Below are positions 43,611 through 53,580 of a DNA stretch of 64,000 nt, one piece after another. A model generated the notes under the pieces. That model worked only from the letters and a program-made list of their open reading frames with translations, was not told where the DNA came from and searched no databases. The translations under genes were made by a program, and so were the position numbers. The stretch covers positions 496,001-560,000 of the forward strand of contig NZ_JAKWJQ010000002.1 in the NCBI RefSeq assembly GCF_022761015.1, written 5' to 3'. Position 1 is the first letter of the stretch. Every line of letters starts with the position of its first letter. The stretch is from Humibacter sp. RRB41. Lineage in GTDB: Bacteria; Actinomycetota; Actinomycetes; Actinomycetales; Microbacteriaceae.

Positions 43611-43733
43611 CCGAGGCGGCGGGAGAGCACGGCACGGCACGCCGTCGTCGTCTCTCCCTCCGGCCTACCCCTGTGCCCTAGGGTGGGGGGCCGTAGATCG
43701 CCCGTGCCGGGCGCAACCCCTAAGGAGTTCGAC

Positions 43734-44138
43734 ATGAGCAACGTCCCGCCCCCTCCGCCGCAGAATCCCTACGCGCAGGGATCTCCGCAGATGGACCCCG
43801 CCAGCGAGAAGACCTGGTCGACGCTGGTGCACCTCGGCGGAGCCATCATCTCGTTCATCACGTACGCGACGCTCGCCTTCCTGCCTGCGTTGATCGGCTA
43901 CCTCGTGCTGAAGGATCGCGGGCCGTTCGTTCGCGAGAACACGAAGAATGCGCTGAACTTCCAGCTGACCCTTCTGATCGGCGTGGTCATCGGATGGATC
44001 ACATCCTTCATCTTGATCGGCTTCCTGATCCTGCTCGCCGTCTGGGTGGTCAACATCGTCTTCAGCATCATCGCCGCCGTGCGCTCGAACCGCGGCGAGG
44101 TCTACCGCTACCCGATGACCATCGCTTTCATCAAGTAG
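43734..44138 (+). CDS. DUF4870 membrane protein
   Basis: 134 residues from the ATG after AAGGAG. A short Pro-rich N-terminus (PPPPPQNPYAQGSP) leads to the DUF4870 core, with VHLGGAIISFITYATLAFLP, KDRGPFVRENTKNALNFQLT and a last pair of membrane segments ending GEVYRYPMTIAFIK. Its end pattern is nearly the same as that of its neighbour, so the two are probably tandem paralogues. An 18-bp hairpin lies downstream. Confidence 0.88.
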   Translation: MSNVPPPPPQNPYAQGSPQMDPASEKTWSTLVHLGGAIISFITYATLAFLPALIGYLVLKDRGPFVRENTKNALNFQLTLLIGVVIGWITSFILIGFLILLAVWVVNIVFSIIAAVRSNRGEVYRYPMTIAFIK

Positions 44139-44140
44139 GA

Positions 44141-45364
44141 CTACGCCACCAGTCGACGCACGACAGCGTCTGCCAGCAGCCGCCCTGCACGGGTCAGTTC
44201 CACCGACCCGTGCAGGGCGGCTTTCGCATCGACAAGGCCGTCTGCGATCAGACCGGCGACCGCGGCGCGACCCGTGCCTTGCAAGGCCGACGTGGGAAGG
44301 CCGTCGCGGATGCGTACACGCAGTAGCACGTCCTCGAATTCGCGCGTGGTGGCATCCAGCGTCTCCCTGCCCGCTGCGGGCGAATCACCCGCCAGAACTC
44401 GTTGAGCATATGCGGCGGGATGCTTCACGTTCCACCACCGCACACCGCCTACGTGGCTGTGGGCGCCTGGCCCCACTCCCCACCAGTCGTGACCGAGCCA
44501 GTACCCGAGGTTGTGGCGCGAACGGTGGTCGACATCCGTCGCCCAGTTGCTGACCTCGTACCATTCGAAGCCGGTATCGGCGAGCCTGTCGTCGATGAGC
44601 TCGTACATGTCGGCCTGCAGGTCTTCATCGGGCTCGGCGACCTCGCCGCGACGGATCTGCCTCGCGAGCTTGGTGCCGTCCTCGACGATCAGCGAGTAGG
44701 CGGAAATGTGGTCGGGAGCGCACTCCAGTGCGGCGTCGACCGACGTCGCCCAGTCCTTCAGCGACTCGCCCGGCGTTCCGTAGATGAGATCGAGGCTCAC
44801 CTGCAGGCCGGCATCCTTCGCCCATCGCACGACGAGCGGAACCCGCTCCGGGTCGTGCGTGCGCTCGAGGGTGTGCAGCACGTGCGGCACCGCTGACTGC
44901 ATTCCGAACGAGACCCGGGTGAACCCTGCGTCGGCGAGCTCGGCGAGATAGGCCGCGTCGACGCTGTCCGGATTCGCCTCGGTCGTGACCTCGGCATCGT
45001 CCGCGAGACCGAAGACGTCGCGCACCTGAACCAACATCGAGCGCAGATCGGCTGCCGGCAGGAGTGTTGGCGTGCCGCCGCCGAAGAACACCGTTGCGGC
45101 CTTCCGAGCGACAACACCGGAACGTGCGAGCACGTCGGAGGCGAGCCGCACCTCCTGCCGAGCCTGGTCGGCGTAGTCAGTCTGTTTCACGCCGCGCAGC
45201 TCGGTGGCCGTGTACGTGTTGAAATCGCAATATCCGCAGCGCACTCGGCAGAACGGCACGTGGAGGTAGACACCGAAATCGCGATGCTGTGCGCCGACCG
45301 CTGCACTGTCGGGGAGCAGTCCGTCCGACGGCGCCGGATCAGCGATCGGCAGGGCGCTCGGCAT
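44141..45364 (-). CDS. hemW: HemW-like radical SAM protein
   Basis: 407 residues from the ATG at 45364. The radical SAM cluster is C39-x3-C43-x2-C46 in VPFCRVRCGYCDFNTY. Also present are FFGGGTPTLL, EANPDSVDAAYLAELADAGF, and the HemN C-terminal domain. HemW inserts heme into acceptor proteins. It was formerly misnamed coproporphyrinogen III oxidase. It overlaps the DUF1990 gene by 26 bases. Confidence 0.92.
   Translation of the reverse strand: MPSALPIADPAPSDGLLPDSAAVGAQHRDFGVYLHVPFCRVRCGYCDFNTYTATELRGVKQTDYADQARQEVRLASDVLARSGVVARKAATVFFGGGTPTLLPAADLRSMLVQVRDVFGLADDAEVTTEANPDSVDAAYLAELADAGFTRVSFGMQSAVPHVLHTLERTHDPERVPLVVRWAKDAGLQVSLDLIYGTPGESLKDWATSVDAALECAPDHISAYSLIVEDGTKLARQIRRGEVAEPDEDLQADMYELIDDRLADTGFEWYEVSNWATDVDHRSRHNLGYWLGHDWWGVGPGAHSHVGGVRWWNVKHPAAYAQRVLAGDSPAAGRETLDATTREFEDVLLRVRIRDGLPTSALQGTGRAAVAGLIADGLVDAKAALHGSVELTRAGRLLADAVVRRLVA
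44178..44222 (+). terminator. Terminator hairpin of the DUF4870 pair inside hemW
   Basis: AGCCGCCCTGCACGGGTC (44178-44195) pairs perfectly with GACCCGTGCAGGGCGGCT (44205-44222), followed by TTCG on the plus strand. It starts 40 bases after the DUF4870 stop and lies inside the 3' coding end of the convergent hemW gene, so the same bases serve as codons and as a terminator. Confidence 0.75.
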
Positions 45365-46124
45365 GTGCCGTGATCGAAGAGGTCTCCGTGGTGTCGGCGG
45401 CGGCGATCTCGGCGGCGACAGCCGCCTTGTCGGTGACCGTGTCCGCATCCGTGCCCGCAGCCTGACCGCCGATCACGGGATTGCCGCTCACCGGGTGGAG
45501 CGCGCGCAGGTAGCGCTTCGTCAGCTGAGCCTGGCTGGCGCGGGCGAACGGGCCCACCATCGCGCGAGCTCCCCCCGCGACGCGGGAGAACGACCGCATG
45601 GTCAGCCAGACAGAGTCGTCTTCGCGCTGCTCGACGACGAACGACTCCTCACCGCAGAGCGGATGCCCGTGCATGGTGCCGTAGCCGAAGCCGGCTCTGC
45701 GCTCTTCGTCGATCACGTAGACGACGCGCACCGGCGCGTGCACGTGGAATGGGCCGAACGGAACGCGGAGCACAGCGGTCATGCCATTGGAGATGTAGGG
45801 CTGTCCGTCTTCGTCGAAGACGGATTCCGCGCCGCGGTGCGGCACGAGCCGTTCCGGCGTTCCGTCTTCGGCGTACCGCACGCCGGCGTACTCCTCGCCG
45901 GTGCCCGGCTCGATCTCGCTGATCTCCACTCCGCTGCCGCGCTGCACACCCCACGTCATCAGCGCACGCGACGACGTGGCGAATCGCTCGTCGCCGCTGC
46001 CGAGCCTGATCGAGCGCGCCGTTGGCCGGAAGCCCTTCGGAGGATGCATCGTCAGGTCGTGAGCGAGGGTCGCGCCGACGGCAGCGTAGGTCACCGGCTG
46101 ATCGGTGAAAGTACTGCGTCGCAT
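45339..46124 (-). CDS. DUF1990 family protein
   Basis: 261 residues. DUF1990 signatures include TYAAVGATLAHD near the N-terminus, LRVPFGPFHVHAPVRVVYVI, GFGYGTMHGHPLCGEESFVV and SRVAGGARAMVGPFARASQA. The last 45 residues are an Ala/Thr/Asp-rich tail not usual for the family. Its stop lies inside hemW. The family has a START-like fold and no known activity. Confidence 0.88.
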   Translation of the reverse strand: MRRSTFTDQPVTYAAVGATLAHDLTMHPPKGFRPTARSIRLGSGDERFATSSRALMTWGVQRGSGVEISEIEPGTGEEYAGVRYAEDGTPERLVPHRGAESVFDEDGQPYISNGMTAVLRVPFGPFHVHAPVRVVYVIDEERRAGFGYGTMHGHPLCGEESFVVEQREDDSVWLTMRSFSRVAGGARAMVGPFARASQAQLTKRYLRALHPVSGNPVIGGQAAGTDADTVTDKAAVAAEIAAADTTETSSITAHAERPADR

Positions 46125-46290
46125 GACGTTCGTTGGTTCGCCCCTTCGTGTGCGGCCGTGCGCCTGCGCCGTTTCCGGCGCCGTGTCGGCCTGCCCCTGT
46201 TCGCCCAGCGAGTTTAGCCGAGTTCGGCGACGGCGACCTCCACAGCGACTGAACGAGACGCCCGCAGCGGCCGCGGTGCGCCGCCGGAAC

Positions 46291-48138
46291 TCATGACGAC
46301 TTCTTCTCGACGTCCCCGCTCAGTGCGGCGATGAACGCTTCTTGCGGCACCTCGACGCGGCCGACCATCTTCATGCGCTTCTTGCCCTCTTTCTGCTTCT
46401 CGAGGAGCTTGCGCTTGCGCGTGATGTCGCCGCCGTAGCACTTCGCCAGCACGTCCTTGCGCATGGCACGGATCGACTCTCTTGCGATGATCCTGGCGCC
46501 GATCGCTGCCTGCACCGGGACCTCGAACTGCTGACGAGGAATCAGCTTTCTCAGCCGCTCCGTCATGAGGACCCCGTAAGCGTAGGCCTTGTCGCGGTGC
46601 ACGATCGCACTGAAGGCGTCGACCTGCTCACCCTGCAGCAGGATGTCGACCTTCACCAGATCGGCGTCCTGCTCGCCGGCCGGCTCGTAGTCGAGGCTGG
46701 CGTACCCCTGCGTTCGGCTCTTCAGCTGGTCGAAGAAGTCGAAGACGATCTCTCCCAGCGGCATCCGATAGCGGATCTCGACCCGATCTTCACCGAGGTA
46801 ATCCATGCCGAGCAGGGCACCCCGGCGAGACTGACAAAGCTCCATGATCGTGCCGACGAAGTCCTTGGGCGCGAGGATGGCGGCCTTGACCATCGGCTCG
46901 CGAACACTGTCGACCTTGCCTGTGGGGAATTCGCTCGGGTTCGTGACCGTCACGGTCTTGTCGTCCTCGGTCGTCACGTGATAGATCACGCTCGGCGCGG
47001 TCGTGATGATGTCCAGACCGAACTCGCGCTCGAGCCTTTCGGTGACGATCTCCAGGTGGAGCAGACCGAGGAATCCGCAACGGAATCCGAAGCCGAGCGC
47101 CACGGACGTCTCCGGCTCGTAGTTGAGTGCGGCATCCGACAGCTTGAGCTTGTCGAGGGCCTCTCGCAGCTCCGGATAGTCGCTGCCATCGATCGGGTAC
47201 AGACCGGAGAAGACCATCGGCAGCGGCTCGGTGTAACCGGGCAGCGCCTGAGTCGCCGGCTTCACCGCCGTGGTGACGGTGTCGCCGACCTTCGATTGGC
47301 GAACGTCCTTCACTCCGGTGATCAGATAGCCGACCTCGCCCACGCCGAGCCCTTCGCTCGGCGTGGGCTCCGGGGAGCTCACCCCGATCTCGAGGATGTC
47401 GTGGGTCGCACGGGTGGACATCATCTGGATGCGTTCGCGTGGCGTGAGTCGCCCGTCGATCATCCGCACATACGTGACGACGCCGCGATAACTGTCATAG
47501 ACGGAATCGAAGATCATGGCACGCGCCGGCGCGTCCGCAACCCCGGTTGGCGCTGGAACCAGTTCGGTGATGCGATCGAGCAACTCTTCGACACCGGCGC
47601 CGGTCTTGCCGGAGACGCGCATCACGTCGTCAGGGCTGCCGCCGATCAGATCGGCCAATTCGCGGGCGTATTTATCCGGGTCAGCGGCGGGGAGGTCGAT
47701 CTTGTTCAGGACAGGGATGATCGTGAGGTCGTTCTCCAGTGCCAAGTAAAGATTGGCGAGAGTCTGCGCCTCGATGCCCTGGGCGGCATCCACGAGGAGG
47801 ATCGCTCCCTCGCACGCCGCGAGCGAGCGGGAGACCTCGTACGTGAAGTCGACGTGGCCCGGCGTGTCGATCATGTTCAAGGCGTAGGTATCGTCCTCGT
47901 ACGCCCAGGGCATGCGCACGGCCTGGCTCTTGATCGTGATCCCTCGCTCGCGCTCGATGTCCATGCGGTCGAGGTACTGCGCGCGCATCGCCCGCTCCTC
48001 GACGACACCGGTCGACTGGAGCATGCGATCGGCGAGCGTCGACTTTCCGTGGTCGATGTGCGCGATGATGCAGAAATTGCGGATGCGCGCCGGATCGGTC
48101 GCTGCTGGCTCGAGGGCCGTTGTTGCACGTGGTGACAT
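46291..48138 (-). CDS. lepA: Elongation factor 4 (LepA)
   Basis: 615 residues: G1 AHIDHGKST (26-34), G3 [13 protein letters not shown]4 NKIDLP, and the LepA-specific C-terminal domain with [20 protein letters not shown] and [20 protein letters not shown]. LepA is a translational GTPase linked to ribosome biogenesis and back-translocation. Confidence 0.97.
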   Translation of the reverse strand: MSPRATTALEPAATDPARIRNFCIIAHIDHGKSTLADRMLQSTGVVEERAMRAQYLDRMDIERERGITIKSQAVRMPWAYEDDTYALNMIDTPGHVDFTYEVSRSLAACEGAILLVDAAQGIEAQTLANLYLALENDLTIIPVLNKIDLPAADPDKYARELADLIGGSPDDVMRVSGKTGAGVEELLDRITELVPAPTGVADAPARAMIFDSVYDSYRGVVTYVRMIDGRLTPRERIQMMSTRATHDILEIGVSSPEPTPSEGLGVGEVGYLITGVKDVRQSKVGDTVTTAVKPATQALPGYTEPLPMVFSGLYPIDGSDYPELREALDKLKLSDAALNYEPETSVALGFGFRCGFLGLLHLEIVTERLEREFGLDIITTAPSVIYHVTTEDDKTVTVTNPSEFPTGKVDSVREPMVKAAILAPKDFVGTIMELCQSRRGALLGMDYLGEDRVEIRYRMPLGEIVFDFFDQLKSRTQGYASLDYEPAGEQDADLVKVDILLQGEQVDAFSAIVHRDKAYAYGVLMTERLRKLIPRQQFEVPVQAAIGARIIARESIRAMRKDVLAKCYGGDITRKRKLLEKQKEGKKRMKMVGRVEVPQEAFIAALSGDVEKKSS

Positions 48139-48186
48139 CGTTCGGCAATTCTCCCATGAACGAGCGAGCGCCCCGTGCGGCCACGG

Positions 48187-49410
48187 CTACCCCTCGAATC
48201 GCTCCGAACGCTCGGTCACGATTCCGCGCCCGTTCTCCCAGCGGTACACCTCTGCGCCGGAGATGAACACGCACTCTGCCCGGTTCATCACGTCGAGCGG
48301 ATCGCCCGACCACAGCACGAGGTCTCCATCGAGTCCCACCTGCAGCGAGCCGACTCGGTCGTCGAGCCGCAGGAACGACGCGGGGTTCACCGTGAGGGCC
48401 TCGAGCGCGACGGTGCGGTCGAGACCGTCTTTGACCGCGAGCGCTGCCTGGTACACGAGGAAGTTGATCGGCACGACCGGGTGGTCGGTCGTGATCGCCA
48501 CGCGCACACCCGCGGATGCCAGTCGGCCGAGGTTCGCAATGGCCCGGTCCCGCAGTTCCAGCTTCGATCGGGAGGTGAACATCGGACCGTAGATCACCGG
48601 GATGTCTCGTTCAGCGAGCACGTCCGCCAACTTCGCGCCGTCGGTTCCGTGGTTGATCACGAGCCGGTAACCGAACTCGTCGGCAAGACGGATGGCCGTT
48701 GCGATGTCGTCATGCCGGTGCACATGCTGGTCCCAGGCGAGTTCTCCCGACAAGACACGGGCGAGAGTCTCCTTCGCCAGGTCGCGGGCGAACGGCTCGC
48801 CCTTCTCGGCCGCCGCATCTCGCGCCGCGGCATAGTGCTGCGCGTCGGCAAGTGCCTGGCGAATGACGTAGGCGACGCCCAGCCGAGTGCTCGGGGTCTG
48901 CTTCTTCTCGCCGTACACGCGCTTGGGGTTCTCGCCCAATGCCGACTTCACGCTCACGGCCTCGCTGATCACCTGCTCGTCGACGGTGCGGCCACCCCAG
49001 GTTTTGATGGCGATCGTCTGACCGCCGATCACGTTGCCGCTGCCCGGCTTGACCACCACGGATGTGATTCCTCCGCTCAGCGCGTCGCGAAATCCCTCGT
49101 CGTCGATGTCGATGGCATCGAGCGCCCTGACTCCCGCCGTGTTCGGGTCGGTCATCTCGTTGGTGTCGTTTCCGGCAGCTCCGTTGGACTCCTCGTGGAT
49201 GCCGACGTGACCGTGCGGCTCGATGAAGCCGGGGAGCAGCCAGCGACCACCTGCATCCACCACCCGGATCCCAGGAGGCGGCGTCACATCGGCACCGACG
49301 GCGGTGATCACACCGCTCTCGACGACCACCGTGCCGTTCTCGATGGGCTCGCCGACGACGGGCACGACATAGGCATTGACGACGGCGACGGATGCTTGTG
49401 TGCGACTCAT
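48187..49410 (-). CDS. Amidohydrolase family protein
   Basis: 407 residues from the ATG at 49410. It has the amidohydrolase metal site HGHVGIHEES after LLPGFIEP, internal HVHRHDD (metal His) and ITTDHP (metal Asp). The C-terminal beta-barrel half has VGLDGDLVLWSGDPLDV. The opening ANVVNAYVVP-like segment (VAVVNAYVVPVVGEPIENGT) matches imidazolonepropionase/dipeptidase-like enzymes. The substrate is unknown. Confidence 0.88.
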   Translation of the reverse strand: MSRTQASVAVVNAYVVPVVGEPIENGTVVVESGVITAVGADVTPPPGIRVVDAGGRWLLPGFIEPHGHVGIHEESNGAAGNDTNEMTDPNTAGVRALDAIDIDDEGFRDALSGGITSVVVKPGSGNVIGGQTIAIKTWGGRTVDEQVISEAVSVKSALGENPKRVYGEKKQTPSTRLGVAYVIRQALADAQHYAAARDAAAEKGEPFARDLAKETLARVLSGELAWDQHVHRHDDIATAIRLADEFGYRLVINHGTDGAKLADVLAERDIPVIYGPMFTSRSKLELRDRAIANLGRLASAGVRVAITTDHPVVPINFLVYQAALAVKDGLDRTVALEALTVNPASFLRLDDRVGSLQVGLDGDLVLWSGDPLDVMNRAECVFISGAEVYRWENGRGIVTERSERFEG

Positions 49411-49489
49411 GCCTTCCACCCTAGGCAGGTGCGCGCGGGAGCCGTACCGGCCTGAGGGCACACGGTTCGGCGGAACAGAGGGTGTCTGG

Positions 49490-49495
49490 TAGAGT
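49490..49495 (+). promoter_or_regulatory. Possible -10 box of rpsT
   Basis: TAGAGT lies 109 bases before the rpsT GTG, leaving a long leader. No clear -35 box is seen. Confidence 0.35.
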
Positions 49496-49604
49496 TGTTT
49501 GCTGGCTTGCGTGTGGTCTCATCCACACGAAAAGCCGCCAGACGCCCTCTCTCGTCCGGCGGCACATCCTGACACACCACCTCGAACGAAAGACAAGACC
49601 ACTC

Positions 49605-49865
49605 GTGGCAAACATCAAGTCGCAGATCAAGCGCATTCGCACCAACGAGAAGGCGCACGAGCGCAACAAGGCCGTCAAGAGCGAGCTCAAGACCGCCATC
49701 CGCTCTACGCGCGACGCCGTCGCCGCGGGCGACAAGGACAAGGCGACCGTCGCCCTCGCTCGCGCGAGCAAGAAGCTCGACAAGGCCGTCAGCAAGGGCG
49801 TCATCCACAAGAACCAGGCGGCGAACCGCAAGTCGTCCATCGCCAAGCAGGTCGCAGCGCTGTAG
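49605..49865 (+). CDS. rpsT: 30S ribosomal protein S20
   Basis: 86 residues from the GTG at 49605 ([20 protein letters not shown]). It is highly basic and helical, with [19 protein letters not shown] and [21 protein letters not shown]20 binds 16S rRNA. The length is that of the family. It is convergent with holA across a bidirectional terminator. Confidence 0.97.
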   Translation: MANIKSQIKRIRTNEKAHERNKAVKSELKTAIRSTRDAVAAGDKDKATVALARASKKLDKAVSKGVIHKNQAANRKSSIAKQVAAL

Positions 49866-49993
49866 ACCTTTGCGCGCCCGTCCCAGCCGGGCGCGCCGCG
49901 GTCGGGACCGCGCGTGGTCGCGTACGGCGCCGGCACAGCCGCCGCCTCGTGGAGCGTGTCGCGAGCAGAACACCGACGCAACAAGACATTTGC

Positions 49994-50028
49994 CAAAAGA
50001 GCCTCGTCCTCGTGACGGGGCTCTTTTG
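49994..50028. terminator. Bidirectional terminator of rpsT and holA
   Basis: CAAAAGAGCC (49994-50003) pairs with GGCTCTTTTG (50019-50028). Each arm provides a T-run on one strand, so it can stop transcription from both sides. It lies 11 bases after the holA stop. Confidence 0.85.
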
Positions 50029-50039
50029 CGTACCTGCTG

Positions 50040-51143
50040 CTAGCGGGAGACCGGCGTCACGCCACGTGCGCTGAGGATCTCGATCATGCGCTCGAGCGCG
50101 AAGACCGGATCTCGACCTGCTCCCTTGACGCTGGCATCGGTGTCGGCGACGACCTGGATGCTGCGCGCGAGCCCTTCCTCGGTCCAGCCCTGCAGATCGC
50201 GTCGCGCGCGATCCACCTGCCAGGGCGCGAGACCGAACTGAGACGCCAGTTGCGCCGAGCTTCCACGCGCCCCGTAGAGCTTCGCCATGGTGCGCACCTT
50301 GCTCGCGAACGCCGCCACCATCGGCACCGGGTCTGCGCCTGAGGCCAGGGCGTGACGCAGTGTCAGCAACGCCTCGCCGTGGCGGCCGGCCAGTGCGGAA
50401 TCCGCGACCTTGAACGCGTTCGTCTCCACGCGGCCGCCGTAGTAGCGGTCGACGGTCGCCTCTGTGATCTCTGCGCCGGTGTCGGAGATGAGCTGCTGAC
50501 AGGCTGCGGCGAGTTCGGCGAGGTCATCGGCGAACGCGCCCGTCACGGCACGTAGCGCTCCAGGAGTGACCTTCTTCCCTGCCATGCGGAACTCGGCCTG
50601 GGCGAAGTCGTATTTGTCCGATTCACGTTTGAGTTCGGCGCACACCACTTCGACTCCCCCGCCGGATCCGCTGCGAACGGCGTCGAGGAACCTCTTGCCC
50701 CGCTGACCTCCCGCGTGACGCACGACCACAGTCGTGTCATCTGCAGGGGCCTCGAGGTAGGAGATCAGGTCGTCGATGAAGGCATCACTCGCCTTCTCGG
50801 CGCCACTCACCCTGATGAGTCGCGGCTCTCCGAACAACGAAGGGCTCGCCACCGACGCGAGCCCGCCCGCGATGTACTCCCCCGCCGCGATGTCGGTGAC
50901 CTCCACGCTCGGGTCTGCTTCGCGCAGTCGATCGCGCAGAATGCGCATGGCCCGGTCGGCGAGCACGGTCTCGGTGCCGCTCACCAGTACTACGGGTGCA
51001 GCACGCACGTCCTGCCAGGTCAGCTGCGGGATGGAGACCCTGACCGCCGCAGATCGACCGGCGCCGCGAGCCGCACCAGCGCGGGACGCGGCGGGTCTGC
51101 CGCCCGCCGATCTCGCTCCTCCACTGCGCGTCGTCGCCGCCAC
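50040..51143 (-). CDS. holA: DNA polymerase III subunit delta
   Basis: 367 residues from a GTG that follows AGGAG. The N-terminal third has VVLVSGTETVLADRAMRILR, FGEPRLIRVSGAEKAS and the middle RMAGKKVTPGALRAVTGAF with DLAELAAACQQLIS. The C-terminus has LRHALASGADPVPMVAAFAS and QFGLAPWQVDRARRDL. Delta opens the sliding clamp as part of the clamp loader. An Ala/Gly/Arg-rich N-terminal leader of about 35 residues is unusual, and the true start may be later (near VSIPQLTW). Confidence 0.92.
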   Translation of the reverse strand: MAATTRSGGARSAGGRPAASRAGAARGAGRSAAVRVSIPQLTWQDVRAAPVVLVSGTETVLADRAMRILRDRLREADPSVEVTDIAAGEYIAGGLASVASPSLFGEPRLIRVSGAEKASDAFIDDLISYLEAPADDTTVVVRHAGGQRGKRFLDAVRSGSGGGVEVVCAELKRESDKYDFAQAEFRMAGKKVTPGALRAVTGAFADDLAELAAACQQLISDTGAEITEATVDRYYGGRVETNAFKVADSALAGRHGEALLTLRHALASGADPVPMVAAFASKVRTMAKLYGARGSSAQLASQFGLAPWQVDRARRDLQGWTEEGLARSIQVVADTDASVKGAGRDPVFALERMIEILSARGVTPVSR

Positions 51144-51171
51144 AGCACTCCTCTCGATGACCTCGCCAAGC

Positions 51172-53580
51172 CTAATCGTCACCGCCGACGCCGCGGGAAC
51201 GACCAGGGGTCGCCAGCTGTTCCGAGGTGGCATGCTTCTGCGTCCACGTGCGCAGGCCGCCGTCGCCGTCAGCACTCACCATGAGGATGCCTTGCACGTC
51301 GGTACGCATCGCCAGCGTGCCTGCGCGCTTCAGGATGCGGAGGGCCTTCGCCGTCGGATGCCCGTAGTCGTTGCCTGCGCCACACGAGATCAAGCCGACG
51401 GCGGCGCCGAGGCGTTGGTAGAGCGCGTCATCTTGGTCCGACGACCCGTGATGGGCAACCTTCACGACGTCCACCCGCTGCGGCCGATCCGTGTCGAGCA
51501 GCGCGGCCTGCGCGCGCTCGTCGAGGTCGCCGAGAAAGATCGAGCGCAGACCGTCGCCGTCGAAGAGGACCGTCACGCTGCGTTCGTTGCCGTCCTCCAT
51601 GCCGCCTGCGTCGGCATCCGGCCACAATACGCTCCAGTCGAGGGTGCCGATTCGGCCCTTGTCGCCCGATTGCGCCACCGTCACCTTGGCCCCGCCCTTT
51701 GTCAGCGCGGTGTCGACGGCGCGGCCGTGCGCGTCCGACGGCGGACCGACCATCGCCACTCCGACCTTGCCGACCACCGCCGCGACGCCGCCGACATGGT
51801 CCATGTCGTAGTGGGTGAGCACGAGCAGGTCGATGTGGGAGACGCCCAATTCCGAGAGGCATTCAGTGAGCGGAGCGGGGTCGGGACCGACATCGATCAA
51901 GGCATGCGCACCGTGGCTCTGCACAAGCACCGCGTCGCCCTGACCGATGTCGCAGGCCGCGATGTTCCAGTCCGACGGCCGCTGCAGCGCCTCGGCGACG
52001 CGGCCGCCCGCCATGCCGGCCAGAGAGCACACGACCAGCGCACCGGATGCCGTGAGCGCGATCACGCGCGCCAGTCGCGTCACCCTTCGCGCAGGCCTCA
52101 CAACGACAAGGACGATCGCCAGCGTGACGGCCAGCATCAACACGAATCCGGCCACGCCGTCCACCCACCCGAGTCCGCTGGCCGGGAGTACCTGTGTGAC
52201 CCTCGCGACCGCCGCGATCCACGCCGATGGCACCCATGCGACGTGCGCGAGCAACAGCCCGGCAGCCGGCCAGAACGGGGTCAGAACGCAAGACACGAGG
52301 CCGAGCACCGTCGCGATCGGGGCGGCCGGCTCTGCCACGAGATTCGCCAGCACGCCGTACAGCGGCACTGTCGGGTTGAGCAGCAGCAGTACGGGCTGGC
52401 AGGCGACCTGTGCCGCGATCGGGACCGCGAGCAGGGCTGCTACTCGCGACGGCATCCATCGGCTCATGCGCTCGGTCATCGGCGGCGCGAGCAGCAGCAG
52501 TGCTCCCGTCGCGAGCACCGACAACGCGAACCCGTAGTCGACGGCCAACCATGGGTCGACGCAGAGCAACGCGATGATCGCGAGCGAGAGTGCGGAGACC
52601 GCTCGCCCCGGTCGCCCGGCCCAGCTGCCGAACACGATCACGGTGGCCATCACGGCGGCCCGCAGCACGCTGGGCTGGGGCGTCACCAGCACGACGAATC
52701 CTGCGAGGGCGATGAGGGATGATGCCGAGCGGATGCCGCGTCCGAGTCCCAGCGCGCCTGCCGCTGCGCCGACCAGGGAGACCACAACAGCGCAGTTCGC
52801 TCCTGACACCGCGGTGAGGTGTGTCAGGCTCGCCTGCTTCATGGCGTCGGAGAGCGAGGTCGGCAGTCCGTGCACGTCGCCGATCGCAAGCCCGGGGAGC
52901 AGGTCGCCTCCATCGCCGGCGAGTTCGCTCGCTTGTGCCGAGAAGGCACTCCGCATCGAGTTGGCGGCTGCCAGAGGGGCAGCGGCTGCAGCGACCACGC
53001 GGGGGCTGGCGCCCGCGTAGACGAGCGCGGCTGTCTCTGAACCCGGCTCGAGCATCGTCACCGTCCCCGTCGCCGTCACGGTCTCTCCGATCTGCACGTG
53101 CGTGCCGACCGGTGCGAAGACCTGAACGGGCATGCGCGCGCCCATCGTCGTTCGACCGGCGGTCAGTGCGGTGACGGTCGCCGAGAACCGAACGCGACCA
53201 CCCGAGTACGGCGAGGTCGCGGCCTGGACCGCCAGTGACGTCACGTCGGCACGGAGCGCGACCGTGTGGTGTTCGAGCCGGGCGACGGCATCCGGATGCC
53301 GTGCGGGCAGTGCAACGCTCGCCGCCGTGCACACCAGTGCTGCGGCAGCTGCGGCGACGCACACCCCCGCGGCGACAGCAGCGGCTCTGCCCCTTCGACG
53401 GGCGGAATCATCGCGCTCGTCCTCTCCAAGCACCCGAAGGATGACCGCCGTCGCCGCCGCCGCGACCGCAGCACTCCACAACGCGACGGCTGCCCACACC
53501 GGTGGACCCGGTATCTGCAGCGCGACGCCGCCGCCAACCCACGCGGCGATCGCGGGCACAGCGAGCCTCACGTCGATCAT
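51172..53580 (-). CDS. comEC: ComEC/Rec2-like DNA uptake channel
   Basis: 802 residues from the ATG at 53580, which overlaps the comEA stop (ATGA). The N-terminal part has membrane segments and an OB-like region. The ComEC competence domain follows with HLTAVSGANCAVVVSL and many membrane helices. The C-terminal metallo-beta-lactamase domain has WNIAACDIGQGDAVLVQSHG, LVLTHYDMDHVGGVAAV and KVAHHGSSDQ. It is the putative DNA translocation channel. With comEA and holA it forms the common actinobacterial cluster. Confidence 0.95.
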   Translation of the reverse strand: MIDVRLAVPAIAAWVGGGVALQIPGPPVWAAVALWSAAVAAAATAVILRVLGEDERDDSARRRGRAAAVAAGVCVAAAAAALVCTAASVALPARHPDAVARLEHHTVALRADVTSLAVQAATSPYSGGRVRFSATVTALTAGRTTMGARMPVQVFAPVGTHVQIGETVTATGTVTMLEPGSETAALVYAGASPRVVAAAAAPLAAANSMRSAFSAQASELAGDGGDLLPGLAIGDVHGLPTSLSDAMKQASLTHLTAVSGANCAVVVSLVGAAAGALGLGRGIRSASSLIALAGFVVLVTPQPSVLRAAVMATVIVFGSWAGRPGRAVSALSLAIIALLCVDPWLAVDYGFALSVLATGALLLLAPPMTERMSRWMPSRVAALLAVPIAAQVACQPVLLLLNPTVPLYGVLANLVAEPAAPIATVLGLVSCVLTPFWPAAGLLLAHVAWVPSAWIAAVARVTQVLPASGLGWVDGVAGFVLMLAVTLAIVLVVVRPARRVTRLARVIALTASGALVVCSLAGMAGGRVAEALQRPSDWNIAACDIGQGDAVLVQSHGAHALIDVGPDPAPLTECLSELGVSHIDLLVLTHYDMDHVGGVAAVVGKVGVAMVGPPSDAHGRAVDTALTKGGAKVTVAQSGDKGRIGTLDWSVLWPDADAGGMEDGNERSVTVLFDGDGLRSIFLGDLDERAQAALLDTDRPQRVDVVKVAHHGSSDQDDALYQRLGAAVGLISCGAGNDYGHPTAKALRILKRAGTLAMRTDVQGILMVSADGDGGLRTWTQKHATSEQLATPGRSRGVGGDD

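Noticed and set aside
46342-48135. 597-codon rightward frame opposite lepA
   Set aside because: Antisense shadow of a highly conserved gene.
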